Of a DNA stretch of 45,502 nt, positions 26,953 through 36,133 are shown one piece after another. Every line of letters starts with the position of its first letter. Positions within the stretch are counted from its first letter, which is position 1. The notes under the pieces were generated by a model that was not told the DNA's origin, made no database searches, and worked only from the letters and a program-made list of their open reading frames with translations. The DNA is taken from NCBI RefSeq assembly GCF_018882185.1, contig NZ_JACVOY010000013.1, positions 1-45,502 of the forward strand, written 5' to 3'. Source of the DNA: Polynucleobacter sp. AP-Latsch-80-C2 (GTDB taxonomy: Bacteria > Pseudomonadota > Gammaproteobacteria > Burkholderiales > Burkholderiaceae). A program made the translations under genes and the position numbers.

Positions 26953-27972
26953 ATGACGCAATTCTCTCCACCATCAACTATCTTGCGCCTAATGCGTAGC
27001 GCCAAAATTCGCGCGACCAACCACTTGCAACATCAGCTATTGGTATCAATTGAAAAAATGCCGCCACCCTATCGATTTGCTTGGCGCAATTTTCTCTTTG
27101 GCAATCTGCCTAGTGTGTTTGAACAAAGCTCGGCTTATCAAGATTGGAGGAAAGCCTGCGCATTCTTTATTGACAATCGCCCTAGCTCAATTCACATCAT
27201 CGATCTTGAAAAGATCGCCAGTCCAACAACATCGCCTTCTAAAAAAATTGCGATTCACGCCCATATTTTTTATCTCGACTTAGTCCCGCAATTAGTAGCA
27301 CTGTTATCGCAGTTTCCATTGCCCTTCGATCTACTGATCTCTGCAGTCGATGCTACAAATGAAGAGTTACTGCGTAGTCAATTTCACGGGCTAGCGCAAT
27401 TACAGGCGCTACACATTCGTATTACCCCTAATCGCGGTCGCGACCTTGGACCCATGCTCTACGCTTATGGAAAAGACTTACTACAATACGATTGCATCGC
27501 CCATGTCCACACTAAAAAAAGTGTAGCTACCAATGCTATTGGCAATCTTTGGCGAGATTATCTTTGGAAGGGTTTGCTCTCTAATCAGCAAGAACGCATA
27601 CCCAAGATCATCGAGCTTTTATCCACCTATGGTCTGATTTACCCACAAAAGTTTCCGCTCATTGACGTGCAAAATTGTCAGTGGGCACAAAATCTAGCGG
27701 GGGCGCATGATTTATGCAACAAACTCACAGTACCCCAGCCGCCTGATGGTTATATTGAATTTCCAGCGGGCACGATGTTTTGGGCTAACCCACAAGCTCT
27801 CAAACCCTTGCTCAACTATCCCTTTACGCCTAGTGACTTTGATCTTGAGCAAGGCCAAAGTGATGCCACGATCATGCACGCCATTGAACGCAGCTTAGCG
27901 CATATAGCGCAAGCACAAGGCTATCCAATTGGCTTGTTACGCTACCCGAGCGCCATCTCTTACTATCCATAA
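26953..27972 (+). CDS. RgpF-like (rhamnan synthesis F family) glycosyltransferase
   Basis: A 339-residue protein carrying the RgpF family core from about residue 95. It shows IAIHAHIFYLDL, then the diagnostic NRGRDLGPML, a HTKKS motif, and FPAGTMFWA near residue 270. RgpF-type proteins take part in assembling rhamnose-rich polysaccharides in streptococci and are frequent in Gram-negative O-antigen loci, where they probably add a 6-deoxysugar. The first 90 residues are not recognised. It is spaced 23 bases from the upstream GT2 gene and 4 bases from the next. Confidence 0.87.
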   Translation: MTQFSPPSTILRLMRSAKIRATNHLQHQLLVSIEKMPPPYRFAWRNFLFGNLPSVFEQSSAYQDWRKACAFFIDNRPSSIHIIDLEKIASPTTSPSKKIAIHAHIFYLDLVPQLVALLSQFPLPFDLLISAVDATNEELLRSQFHGLAQLQALHIRITPNRGRDLGPMLYAYGKDLLQYDCIAHVHTKKSVATNAIGNLWRDYLWKGLLSNQQERIPKIIELLSTYGLIYPQKFPLIDVQNCQWAQNLAGAHDLCNKLTVPQPPDGYIEFPAGTMFWANPQALKPLLNYPFTPSDFDLEQGQSDATIMHAIERSLAHIAQAQGYPIGLLRYPSAISYYP

Positions 27973-27976
27973 GCAC

Positions 27977-28861
27977 ATGCCCAAAGTATCGCCGCCCATC
28001 ATTTCGATCGTCATTCCTACTTATGAGATGAAGGCTCAAGGGGTCACTTTCTTAAAACGCTGTTTAGATTCCATCCAAAAGCAGCGACTTGGAGATCCCG
28101 CTTTGATTGAAGTACGTATTAGCGATCAATCAGCTGATCATGAGATTGAATATTTTGTTGAACGCTTTACTAAAGACCTGATTGCCAATCAACCAGATGG
28201 GATTATTGTGCACTACCACCGAACCACTACTGGCAAAGGTGTAGCAGCCCATAACCTCAATTGTGCCATTGGCTATGCAAAGGGATCCTTTGTCAAAATC
28301 CTCTTTCAAGATGATCTATTGGTAGAAGACAATTACTTGGCAACTGTGCTTGAGCAGATCGCGCAGCACGATCCTGATTGCATCATGAGCGCTGCTACCC
28401 ATACGCAAGATAGCCTAACCTTTTTTAACCCAATGACTCCAGTAGAAAATCCCTATTTTCTATTTGGCAACAACACCGCAAGCTCACCCTCAGTGCTGAC
28501 TGTTCGCAAGTCAATACTTACCAAAATTACTTTTGATGAGCATCTCAAGCTTTTATTTGATTGCGATTTTTACTACCAAGTCTTTGCACAAAAACTCAAA
28601 GTCAAAATCATTAATGACATTCATATTGCCAATGGCATTTGGGAAGGGCAAAGCCAGTTTGGCATTAGCCCAGAAGCTTTTTCTAAAGAAGTGCGCTACC
28701 TCAATTGGAAGTTCCCCGAGGCAAAGCTAGAAACTCTTTTGCCACAATATCAAGCTTATTTTGCAAAGCTTCATCCCGAGGCACCATTTCCATTTAGCAC
28801 TCAATTAAGGGCTCATTTTTTACAACAATGGTGGTGGCGTTATACGTGCAAACGCCTTTAA
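27977..28861 (+). CDS. family 2 glycosyltransferase
   Basis: A 294-residue GT-A enzyme from the ATG at 27977, four bases after the preceding stop. A TTG further upstream would overlap that gene and add 16 residues before the conserved start, so it is rejected. The N-terminus has IISIVIPTYEM and the metal-binding motif is FQDD near residue 100. No membrane segments are seen. It ends in an aromatic and basic tail (QQWWWRY), possibly a membrane-surface contact. It acts with its two neighbours in assembling one oligosaccharide, by operon context. Confidence 0.88.
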   Translation: MPKVSPPIISIVIPTYEMKAQGVTFLKRCLDSIQKQRLGDPALIEVRISDQSADHEIEYFVERFTKDLIANQPDGIIVHYHRTTTGKGVAAHNLNCAIGYAKGSFVKILFQDDLLVEDNYLATVLEQIAQHDPDCIMSAATHTQDSLTFFNPMTPVENPYFLFGNNTASSPSVLTVRKSILTKITFDEHLKLLFDCDFYYQVFAQKLKVKIINDIHIANGIWEGQSQFGISPEAFSKEVRYLNWKFPEAKLETLLPQYQAYFAKLHPEAPFPFSTQLRAHFLQQWWWRYTCKRL

Positions 28862-28862
28862 G

Positions 28863-28915
28863 GATCCAAACTAAAAAAAATTGACAGCTAATGCTTTTAG
28901 TTAACAGTTTGGATC
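28863..28915. terminator. bidirectional stem-loop between convergent genes
   Basis: GATCCAAACT (28863-28872) pairs perfectly with AGTTTGGATC (28906-28915) across a 33-base loop. An internal alternative pairs AACTAAAA (28869-28876) with TTTTAGTT (28895-28902). It fills the gap between the stop at 28861 and the convergent stop at 28921 and probably ends both transcripts, although the T-runs are weak. Confidence 0.5.
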
Positions 28916-28920
28916 GATAT

Positions 28921-29991
28921 TTATTTGTGCAGTAAGGCAATCAAGCGGCGTAAGGGCGCTGTGATTTTCCAAGAAGTCGAATTCAATATGTTTTGCAATT
29001 GCACTTGGCTGTAAGCAAATTCTTCAGTCAGCCTTGCTAGCTGAGCAGCATCTTCAACTTGCCCGGGCAGATAGCTAAAATCGGCTACTGCTTGTTTGGA
29101 TAAGGCGCTAGCACGAATTTTCTCGACATAAGCTTGGACACTGCTATTGGAGAGTAGCGTCTGAGGTAAAGCATTAGGCAGAGCCTGATACATAGAGTAC
29201 GCTAAGCGGTCCAAATAGCCCTCGGTATAGAGGTGGCGATTGGTTTTAACAAAGAGCACTTCATAGGGATGAACACTGCGTCCAAAGTAACCCAGCACCT
29301 CATTGGGATCTCCCACTGTAGAGCTCGGATTAGGGTTCACATGTGGCAAGCGATAGTCGATGCGATTAAATTCTGGCAAGAGGCCCCGTAAATTCCACCC
29401 CATCGCCAAAACTAATTGAGATAGGTGAATTTCGTAATTTTCAATCGCCAAAGTTTTGCTGCTATCCCGATCTTCTTGATAAAAGCCATCGCTAATGAGT
29501 TGATCTAGCACCTTTGGGCGTATGGCATAGGCCATGGTTTGTACATGTGAGTAAGGAGGCTGCCCACCAAAGCGCTCTTGATAATGGATCGAATGGCGAA
29601 AGTCTTCTTTTAAGGTGCAGATCGAGACGCCCACCATCCCCACATCTCCTGCCAAAGGAGCCAAAAAAATCTCTAGCCATGACTGGGTTTGATAAGGTGG
29701 AACCAAAGGGCCACGTACAGAGGAATTAATAAATACGACGGCCTTATACGCTGCCACATCAAGACCTGCATTAATCACCTGGGCATAGCCACCAAAATCA
29801 CTTTTTTTGGCCTCAGTTATGACATACCGAACGTTATCTAAACGCGGCAGATCGACAGAACATTCACCACTGACCACTACAACATAATCGTGCGCAGCGC
29901 TAATACCAAAGATGAGAAAGTGCAAAAAGTTATCTCGATAACTCGCATCTTTTTCAAAGTAGTGATAAATAATCAGGCTTTTGGAAGGCAT
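28921..29991 (-). CDS. putative glycosyltransferase of polysaccharide loci (conserved, uncharacterised)
   Basis: A 356-residue soluble protein. It begins LIIYHYFEKDASYRDNFLHF and continues with DFGGYAQV (about residue 65) and FINSSVRGP (about residue 88). These blocks resemble a group of putative nucleotide-diphospho-sugar transferases distantly like RgpF. The last 60 residues are a short coiled coil ending in STSWKITAPLRRLI, a tail often fused to glycosyltransferases in such clusters. It is transcribed alone on the minus strand. Function in assembling the same glycan is inferred from context. Confidence 0.75.
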   Translation of the reverse strand: MPSKSLIIYHYFEKDASYRDNFLHFLIFGISAAHDYVVVVSGECSVDLPRLDNVRYVITEAKKSDFGGYAQVINAGLDVAAYKAVVFINSSVRGPLVPPYQTQSWLEIFLAPLAGDVGMVGVSICTLKEDFRHSIHYQERFGGQPPYSHVQTMAYAIRPKVLDQLISDGFYQEDRDSSKTLAIENYEIHLSQLVLAMGWNLRGLLPEFNRIDYRLPHVNPNPSSTVGDPNEVLGYFGRSVHPYEVLFVKTNRHLYTEGYLDRLAYSMYQALPNALPQTLLSNSSVQAYVEKIRASALSKQAVADFSYLPGQVEDAAQLARLTEEFAYSQVQLQNILNSTSWKITAPLRRLIALLHK

Positions 29992-30046
29992 GGCTTATGT
30001 TAAAGCACTTTTACCCAAGGCGAATAGCATCCCAATCCAAAGTCTG

Positions 30047-30062
30047 AGTTCGTTTTGCAAAA
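30047..30062 (+). repeat. direct repeat copy 1 flanking a perfect hairpin
   Basis: AGTTCGTTTTGCAAAA, identical in 15 of 16 bases to the copy at 30161-30176. The two copies bracket the hairpin at 30119-30160 in a 342-base non-coding interval between divergent genes. Confidence 0.6.
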
Positions 30063-30118
30063 TTCTACGGGATTTTCGCCAAGGCTAGGCCCATGAAAGG
30101 GGCAAGGGAGCAATCAGC

Positions 30119-30160
30119 AAATAGCCCTTATTGAGTCAATTAGCTCAATAAGGGCTATTT
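30119..30160. terminator. perfect 17-bp inverted repeat (strong hairpin) in a divergent intergenic region
   Basis: Bases 30119-30135 (AAATAGCCCTTATTGAG) are perfectly complementary to 30144-30160 with an 8-base loop. The stem is A/U at its base and GC-rich in the middle, as in bidirectional Rho-independent terminators. It lies between two genes transcribed away from it (starts at 29991 and 30334), where a terminator has no obvious client. Remnant of a lost gene or inserted element is possible. Confidence 0.6.
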
Positions 30161-30176
30161 AGTTCGTTTTGTAAAA
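30161..30176 (+). repeat. direct repeat copy 2 flanking a perfect hairpin
   Basis: AGTTCGTTTTGTAAAA, directly after the right arm of the hairpin, matching 30047-30062 at 15 of 16 positions. The rest of 30177-30333 holds a C-rich stretch, an AT-rich candidate promoter (TATAAT at 30295-30300) and no coding sequence that I can see. Confidence 0.6.
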
Positions 30177-30333
30177 ACCGGGACAGGCCCCAATGGTGTG
30201 TTTTGTAACTTCCCCAGCGAATACTTCACCCCCTCCCCCTTCAAACGCAGGAGCGGATAGACGAAAAAGAATGTCTAATATTTATAAAAATTTATATAAT
30301 TAAAGATTCTAAAATAATGAGAAGTTTGCCCAG

Positions 30334-32280
30334 TTGATAGCACAAGACACTCCGATGCAATTAAAGCTGAACTTATACTTACGGCACCTTGCGCTCATTT
30401 TTATTGCTATCTTTTTAGTCGAATTAATCCGAACTGCATGGATTAGCGATGATATGGGCTTTACGTTTAGACCGATTCTCAATTTTTTAAATGGCTATGG
30501 GGCCCAATTCAATTTAAGTGAGCGCGTTCAAAGCTTTACCCATCCGCTTTGGTTTTTTCTGCTCTCGGGTCTTACTCTCATTACCCAAAATCCGTTTAGC
30601 GCCGCTTATATTGCCTGCATCGCCTGCTCACTTGTAGCAGTGTTTTTATTACTCACCCGGCGAGAAATGAATACCAAGAGCCTTATTTTGGCTGGAATCT
30701 GCATCGTCAGCTCCAAAGCCTTCATAGACTACTCTAGCTCTGGATTAGAAAACCCCCTCACCAATGTACTGCTCGTTTGCGCACTACTGCTAGCTAACCA
30801 AGTCGAAGAACATTCACAGTTAAAAAAGTTCATTGCCTTTTTCTTTATCGCATCCTGTGTTTACCTCTCTAGGCAAGATGCCATTTTATTATTAGCCCCT
30901 CTTGGGCTCCGCTTAATCTATTACAGCCGCCTTCCTAAAAAATTATTAGTCCTAGGCATCTTTTTAGGTGCACTCCCTGCTTTGGCTTGGAGCGCAATTT
31001 CCCTAATTTACTATGGCTCACTCGTACCAAATACTGCTTATGCCAAGCTCAGCACCGGTATTCCATTAGATCAATCGATTATCCAAGGCGGTCTGTACTT
31101 TCTCGATTCAATTGGAGCGGACTCTATCACTCTCCCTGTAATTTTCATTGGACTCTTTTTTGGATTACAACAAGCCAAATTAAAGCCCATAGCTTATGGC
31201 ATTGGTTTATATCTTCTGTACATTTTCTACATTGGTGGCGACTTTATGTCAGGGCGTTTTTTTGTAGCACCATTTATTCTGGCTATTTTTATTATTGGCT
31301 CTAAAGCCTATTCTCAAAAGCAATTTCAACTATTGTTACTATTGTTTTTAGTGCTCGGAATTTCAAATATGAAATATACCCTCCTGAGCGATTCCTACTA
31401 TGAATCTCATAAAATTTCAGCCGCTGGCATTGCGGATGAAAGAGGTTTTTATTACCAATCCTATGGGTTGCTTAATGCTAAACGTGAGACTTTTAGACCC
31501 TTGCACTGGGAATCTGGATTAAAAACTATTCAAGATACTAAGGTGATTTGCGATAACTCTATTTCTACCATCCTCTCTTTTGGCCCAGCCACCCATTTCA
31601 TTATCGATTGCGCGCTAGCCGATCCCTTTCTGAGCAAGATTCCTATCACCCCAGACCCTAGCTGGCGAGTAGGTCATTACTTTCGTGATCTTCCAGCAGG
31701 CTATCTAGAAACCATAGCCAGTAACACAAATCAGATTGTCGATCCTGCCCTGCATGATTTTTATGATGTCATTCATACCATTGTGTCAGGAAGCATTTGG
31801 GATTTAGAACGCTGGTACGCCGTTTACAAACTCAATTTTTCTAATGAATTAAATCCGTTTTATCTTTTCTTACGTAAAGGCTTTTTGCTAAATCAAGCTG
31901 CTTATCCCTATTTTGTAGTGAAGCACACTGGCCTTAGTAGTCCAGAAGTCTGGGGAAGGTGGAGTGAGGCTAATAACGCTAAATGGGTAACCCTGACCTT
32001 TGTCAAACTATTGCCCAAAAAAATCAATCTACTCATTACCGCCAAGGGGTTTGGGCCAAATGTAGGGGCGCCGACCACCATCAAAATAGGTTCGAGTGAA
32101 AAGCAAATTGTTTTAAGTAATGAGATGCAATTATTTAAAGTGCCTTTTGATCTCTCAGAATCCTCAAACACGATACAAATTATCCCACCTACCCCCACCT
32201 CCCCCAAAGAGATCGATCCTCGCAATCTAGATACCAGAAAACTGGGGATTGGTATTGAAAAAATTGCTTTTGAATTTTAA
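30334..32280 (+). CDS. GT-C glycosyltransferase, AftB-like arrangement, with C-terminal beta-rich module
   Basis: A 648-residue membrane protein with about ten helices to residue 330 and a soluble C-terminal half. The first external loop reads DDMGFTFRPILNF, then NLSERVQSFTHPLWF. DDxxxTFR followed by ERVxxxTHPLW is the pattern of the GT-C group that includes mycobacterial arabinofuranosyltransferase AftB. The last residues, DTRKLGIGIEKIAFEF, form a module shared with the 32413-34137 protein and the partial gene at 1-123. The first codon here is a TTG. An ATG at 30355 (seven codons later) is equally possible and neither has a clear ribosome-binding site. Confidence 0.82.
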   Translation: MIAQDTPMQLKLNLYLRHLALIFIAIFLVELIRTAWISDDMGFTFRPILNFLNGYGAQFNLSERVQSFTHPLWFFLLSGLTLITQNPFSAAYIACIACSLVAVFLLLTRREMNTKSLILAGICIVSSKAFIDYSSSGLENPLTNVLLVCALLLANQVEEHSQLKKFIAFFFIASCVYLSRQDAILLLAPLGLRLIYYSRLPKKLLVLGIFLGALPALAWSAISLIYYGSLVPNTAYAKLSTGIPLDQSIIQGGLYFLDSIGADSITLPVIFIGLFFGLQQAKLKPIAYGIGLYLLYIFYIGGDFMSGRFFVAPFILAIFIIGSKAYSQKQFQLLLLLFLVLGISNMKYTLLSDSYYESHKISAAGIADERGFYYQSYGLLNAKRETFRPLHWESGLKTIQDTKVICDNSISTILSFGPATHFIIDCALADPFLSKIPITPDPSWRVGHYFRDLPAGYLETIASNTNQIVDPALHDFYDVIHTIVSGSIWDLERWYAVYKLNFSNELNPFYLFLRKGFLLNQAAYPYFVVKHTGLSSPEVWGRWSEANNAKWVTLTFVKLLPKKINLLITAKGFGPNVGAPTTIKIGSSEKQIVLSNEMQLFKVPFDLSESSNTIQIIPPTPTSPKEIDPRNLDTRKLGIGIEKIAFEF

Positions 32281-32336
32281 AAATTGATGGTGTGACGCTT
32301 TACTTGATGCCAACTATCCTTGGGTCGCCAGTTCAA

Positions 32337-32358
32337 CCTAAATCAATTATGATTTAGG
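32337..32358. terminator. hairpin between two tandem GT-C genes
   Basis: CCTAAATC (32337-32344) pairs with GATTTAGG (32351-32358) around a 6-base loop, and one flanking A-T pair extends the stem to nine. No T-run follows. It lies in the 132-base gap between two plus-strand genes, so it could be an attenuator or part of a regulatory leader. Confidence 0.4.
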
Positions 32359-32412
32359 TAAGCATGCATATTCTGAGATCCGCTCTGGCATTTACCTCAC
32401 TTCATTGTTGAT

Positions 32413-34137
32413 TTGATCTACCTCCTTATTTTTCTTAATAGCTTCAAATTTTTTGGGTTGGAATACACCCCTCCGGGCTTTTATGTTGATGAAGTCGCCG
32501 GCGTTGTAAATGCACTTTGCCTACGTGAAACTGGGCATGATTTTTACGGCGATTTTTTGCCGCTGTTTGCCCCTGGCGTAAATGACGCGTTTTACACCCC
32601 CGCTTATCTTTATGGCCAAGCAATGTGGGCAGCACTTTTTGGTGATTCGATTTTTGCCCTGCGTGCTTTTATCGCCTTTATTTCGATGCTAACCATTTGG
32701 CTACTCTATGCATGGATTAAAAATGAGTCCTCCAAAAAAGTAGCGCTTTATGTGGCTTTTGCAGCGACCATCATGCCCTGGTCATTTCATTTTTCGCGCA
32801 TTACCTGGGATCCGCCGCTAGGTGTGTTCTTTTTAATTGCCGCTCTTTATTCCAACCGCCGGTTTGCCGATGCCTTTTTAACTGCTGCTCTACTGACCCT
32901 GGCAGCCTATTCTTATTCGCCACTACGCATTGCTATTCCGCTAATCTGGCTCTTTTATCCAGGCGTAAATCTGAAATCAAAAGCCTGGGTTTCTCTTTGG
33001 GGATTAATACTCGCCATTCCTTTAATACTGCAAATGCAAATACCGGAGTTCATAGCGCGCTCAGAGCTGCGCTCTCTATGGAGTCCCTACTCTACCAATG
33101 CGTATCGCAATCTGGATGGAGCGCAATTAGCTTGGATTGGCATCAAACAATTTGCTGCTCACTTTAGTCCTCAATTCTTATTTTTTGGCGGCGATCAAAA
33201 TCCGCGTCACTCGATTGGACTTTTTGGGCAGCTTAGTTATTTAGATGGCGCAGCGCTCATTGTTGGCGCGCTCACTTGGGTAATGCTGCGCTTTAAAAAA
33301 TCGACTCTAGCTTATTTCTCAGACGCTGAAAAAAAATTACTGGTCATAGCACTTTTAGGCATTGTGAGTAATGTTATTCCAGCAGCGCTCACTAATGAAG
33401 GTAATCCCCATGCTCTACGTACTATCGGGTGCTGGCCGTTTTATGCCATCCTCACTGGCGTCTTGCTCCATTTTTTATCCAGGGTATTTAACAGTAGGCG
33501 CGTGTATATTGCTGCACTATGTATTGGTGTCGTATTTTTTAGTCTCTACCAATATCGCCTCTACTGGCATTACCCCACCATGGCCAAGGCATATTTTTTA
33601 CCAGACGCTTCAAAAATTAACCAAGCCTATACTTTGATGACAGAGCAAAAAATGCGGTGCACTGATGTTCCCAAGGAAGGCAAACCTCGCCTTCCCGATG
33701 AATTGGTCCGCATCACTTTAAAACGCCCTATTCTTTTTAACCCCAAAGGCTATGGATCCCTGTATCTGGGAGCGCATTGGCACGAGCAAGAACCTTGGGG
33801 AATTTGGTCGCAACCTGATGGGGCGATGCTGCGCTTTACCAATGTGCCAACTAAAACCCGAGCAATCGCCTTTGATCTGAAAACCATTATTTCGCCAAGC
33901 CATCCCGAGCAATCACTGCATGTGCGCGTCAATGGAGGGCCTATTCAAGTATTTACGCTAAAAGATGCCAATTCCAATACTGTTGTGGTGCCGATTAATA
34001 CAAGTGATATGAATGATGCTAGATCATTGGAAATCCAGTTCAGCACACCAGGGTCAGTTTCACCGATTCAGACCGGCATCTCTAAGGATGATAGTAGGGC
34101 ATTAGGCATTGGCCTGCTATCGGCAAAATTTCAGTAG
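32413..34137 (+). CDS. PMT/ArnT-like GT-C glycosyltransferase with C-terminal beta-rich module
   Basis: A 574-residue membrane protein. The start has one helix, then LEYTPPGFYVDEVAG, in which the Asp-Glu pair is the likely catalytic acidic motif of the PMT/ArnT (GT39/GT83) group. FSRITWDPPLGVFF follows near residue 140. About ten helices end near residue 390, and a soluble domain of about 180 residues ends in PGSVSP and DSRALGIGL, the module also ending the gene at 1-123. The only in-frame start after an upstream TGA is a TTG at 32413 with no ribosome-binding site, and ATT at 32404 is the alternative. The true N-terminus is uncertain. Confidence 0.82.
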   Translation: MIYLLIFLNSFKFFGLEYTPPGFYVDEVAGVVNALCLRETGHDFYGDFLPLFAPGVNDAFYTPAYLYGQAMWAALFGDSIFALRAFIAFISMLTIWLLYAWIKNESSKKVALYVAFAATIMPWSFHFSRITWDPPLGVFFLIAALYSNRRFADAFLTAALLTLAAYSYSPLRIAIPLIWLFYPGVNLKSKAWVSLWGLILAIPLILQMQIPEFIARSELRSLWSPYSTNAYRNLDGAQLAWIGIKQFAAHFSPQFLFFGGDQNPRHSIGLFGQLSYLDGAALIVGALTWVMLRFKKSTLAYFSDAEKKLLVIALLGIVSNVIPAALTNEGNPHALRTIGCWPFYAILTGVLLHFLSRVFNSRRVYIAALCIGVVFFSLYQYRLYWHYPTMAKAYFLPDASKINQAYTLMTEQKMRCTDVPKEGKPRLPDELVRITLKRPILFNPKGYGSLYLGAHWHEQEPWGIWSQPDGAMLRFTNVPTKTRAIAFDLKTIISPSHPEQSLHVRVNGGPIQVFTLKDANSNTVVVPINTSDMNDARSLEIQFSTPGSVSPIQTGISKDDSRALGIGLLSAKFQ

Positions 34138-34179
34138 ACTCGTGCAACCCACCAGATAGATTTAAAAAAATCGAGTCTA
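34135..34179. terminator. bidirectional terminator-like stem-loop between convergent genes
   Basis: TAGACTCG (34135-34142, starting at the stop codon of the plus-strand gene) pairs perfectly with CGAGTCTA (34172-34179). The loop contains an A-run that would read as a T-run for minus-strand transcription. It sits between stops at 34137 and 34182. Confidence 0.5.
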
Positions 34180-34181
34180 TA

Positions 34182-35150
34182 TTAAGAATGCTTTTGCTGA
34201 TGGATTTTTGGATGACCGTATAAGAGCCGCTCGCTTTGGAGTAACTGGGCAATTCCAATTAATAGATTTCTTGCCGACATATCTAAGTCATTTTTCAAAA
34301 AACTTGAGCGATATTGAATATTTTTCTGATAGTAAGCAGCTGTTGGAATTGCATAATGAATGACTTTGATGTTTTTATGGGCGGCCCTTTTAAATATGGC
34401 GATAATCTCTGCAATCGAATAAGCTTTTTCTGAGGCAACCAGCTTCATATAAAAACCTCCTCCTTTTTGCCGAATACTGAGAGTGGTATTCACAATACAA
34501 CTGGCTGCATCTTGAGCATGGATGTAATCGCGCATTGTCTCTAGTGGTACATAAATATGTATTGCTTGATTGCGAACGACTTGATGGCTAATTTTTGCCA
34601 ACAATCCTTGGTTGCTTACTTGCTTGACTCGATTGCCATACAAAGTAGAGATGCGCGTTACCAATACGGTTAATTGGGGATTTTGCAGAACAGCATTTTC
34701 TAAAACCTGTTCTTGCTTTAACTTTTCTTTGGCATATGGATTAATCGGAAATACTGGTGAACTTTCATTGATCACACCATCGGCTGATCCAGCGTAGAGC
34801 GCTCCTGCAGAGCTGGCAAACTGAAATACTCCCTTACTCAGATTTAAGTTCGAATGCAAAACCAATTGAAAAAAGTGTGTAAAAAAATATGTTTCTCCAG
34901 CTAAATCTTGATCAGTACTATGCATAGTACCAATGCCAGCAGCCCAGAAAATCATCCACTCATCTTCTGCTGCCACTGTCCGTGCAAAATCTTCAACTGC
35001 CACTTTAAACTGCTGCAAAAGTGTCTCACTGTTATCCCACGCAAATAAAGCGCTTGGGATAAATGGTTGTATGCCCGATTGCGCTTGAAGTTCTGCCCTT
35101 AAATGAGAGCCCAGCAAACCACCCGCCCCAATGACCCACGCTTTTTTCAT
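34182..35150 (-). CDS. NAD-dependent epimerase/dehydratase family protein
   Basis: A 322-residue extended short-chain dehydrogenase with nucleotide-binding GAGGLLGSH (residues 8-16), a FASSAGALY block near residue 112 and a YAKEK catalytic pair near 138-142. The C-terminal substrate domain is atypical and I cannot assign a sugar. It starts one base after the stop of the GtrB-like gene, so it is translated from the same message as that enzyme and the methyltransferase upstream. It may tailor the sugar that the GtrB-like enzyme loads. Confidence 0.83.
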   Translation of the reverse strand: MKKAWVIGAGGLLGSHLRAELQAQSGIQPFIPSALFAWDNSETLLQQFKVAVEDFARTVAAEDEWMIFWAAGIGTMHSTDQDLAGETYFFTHFFQLVLHSNLNLSKGVFQFASSAGALYAGSADGVINESSPVFPINPYAKEKLKQEQVLENAVLQNPQLTVLVTRISTLYGNRVKQVSNQGLLAKISHQVVRNQAIHIYVPLETMRDYIHAQDAASCIVNTTLSIRQKGGGFYMKLVASEKAYSIAEIIAIFKRAAHKNIKVIHYAIPTAAYYQKNIQYRSSFLKNDLDMSARNLLIGIAQLLQSERLLYGHPKIHQQKHS

Positions 35151-35151
35151 G

Positions 35152-36129
35152 TTACCGAATGGGACGTACTGGCTTACTCGAAATCATATACAAGGGCTTA
35201 CCCATGGCGATCCCCATACTTAAAGCCAGGTATTCAGCGACAACGCCGATGGAGATCATGATTAATCCAGAGAAAAAAGCGGTGATCGCCAACAAGGAGG
35301 TCCAGCCTTGTATTGGAGTGCTAGAGATATATTTTCCATACAAGGCATAGACAATTAACAATATTGCCAACATAAAAGAAAGTACGCCTGCAATCGCAAT
35401 CAATCTGAGAGGCCTAGTCCCAGAAGTGAGTACCATGCGCCAAAAGTGCGCCAACAACATACCCATTGAATAGCTCGACTGCCTATCTTCCTGACGTAAA
35501 AGGACGTTGCAGTAACCAATGCGCGTTGCCACCCAAAATAGCCCCATATCCAAGTAGACGCCATCGCCACAATAGGCAGCTAGTATTCGCGCTATTTCAC
35601 CATCAATCAAGCGAAAACTATTAAATGAGCCAGGAGTATGCGAGCCGCCAAAAAGTGTTAACGCAATTTTTTTTGCTGTGGCACTAAGCATATTTCGTAC
35701 CAAACCATGTGGTGGAGCATTCATTGGTTTTGCATAGACAATTTGCAGAGAATCTTTTATTGCAAGATCTAACATGGGAGCAATATCCTGGGGATTTTGC
35801 TGGCGATCTTCATCCATTGTTACTACCCAATCACCAGTGCAACTTGCCATCCCCGCCAAAGTTGCCGGATGTTGGCCATAATTACGAGATAACCAAATGG
35901 AGCGAACAAAATCATATCGCTCCACTAATTGCTCAATCACTACATCTGAATGATCAGGACCACAATCGTGAACCAAAATCACTTCTGAAACTTCAAAGAT
36001 ATTGCCTGACGGTGTAGTTTGTACCTGATGAAGTTGAGCAATTTCACCCAATAAAGAAGGCAAACTTTTCTCGCCTTTATAAACTGGAATAACAATGGAT
36101 ACTCGTATCGGAGATGGCATTAAATTCAT
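35152..36129 (-). CDS. GtrB-like undecaprenyl-phosphate glycosyltransferase (GT2, two C-terminal helices)
   Basis: A 325-residue enzyme of the DPM1/GtrB/ArnC branch. The N-terminus reads SIVIPVYKGEKSL, the acidic motif is MDEDRQQNP near residue 100, and EDRQSSYSM precedes two membrane helices at about 240-310. It is the second polyprenyl-phosphate sugar loader in the window, distinct from the one at 7864-8802 in its acidic motif (DEDRQQ versus DLQDPP). It lies between a methyltransferase (4-base gap) and an epimerase (1-base gap). By context it supplies a modified lipid-linked sugar to nearby GT-C enzymes. Confidence 0.9.
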   Translation of the reverse strand: MNLMPSPIRVSIVIPVYKGEKSLPSLLGEIAQLHQVQTTPSGNIFEVSEVILVHDCGPDHSDVVIEQLVERYDFVRSIWLSRNYGQHPATLAGMASCTGDWVVTMDEDRQQNPQDIAPMLDLAIKDSLQIVYAKPMNAPPHGLVRNMLSATAKKIALTLFGGSHTPGSFNSFRLIDGEIARILAAYCGDGVYLDMGLFWVATRIGYCNVLLRQEDRQSSYSMGMLLAHFWRMVLTSGTRPLRLIAIAGVLSFMLAILLIVYALYGKYISSTPIQGWTSLLAITAFFSGLIMISIGVVAEYLALSMGIAMGKPLYMISSKPVRPIR

Positions 36130-36133
36130 AAGC

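Noticed and set aside
27929..27976. TTG start giving a longer GT2 protein
   Set aside because: It would overlap the preceding gene and add residues before the conserved SIVIPTY start. The ATG at 27977 is four bases after the preceding stop.
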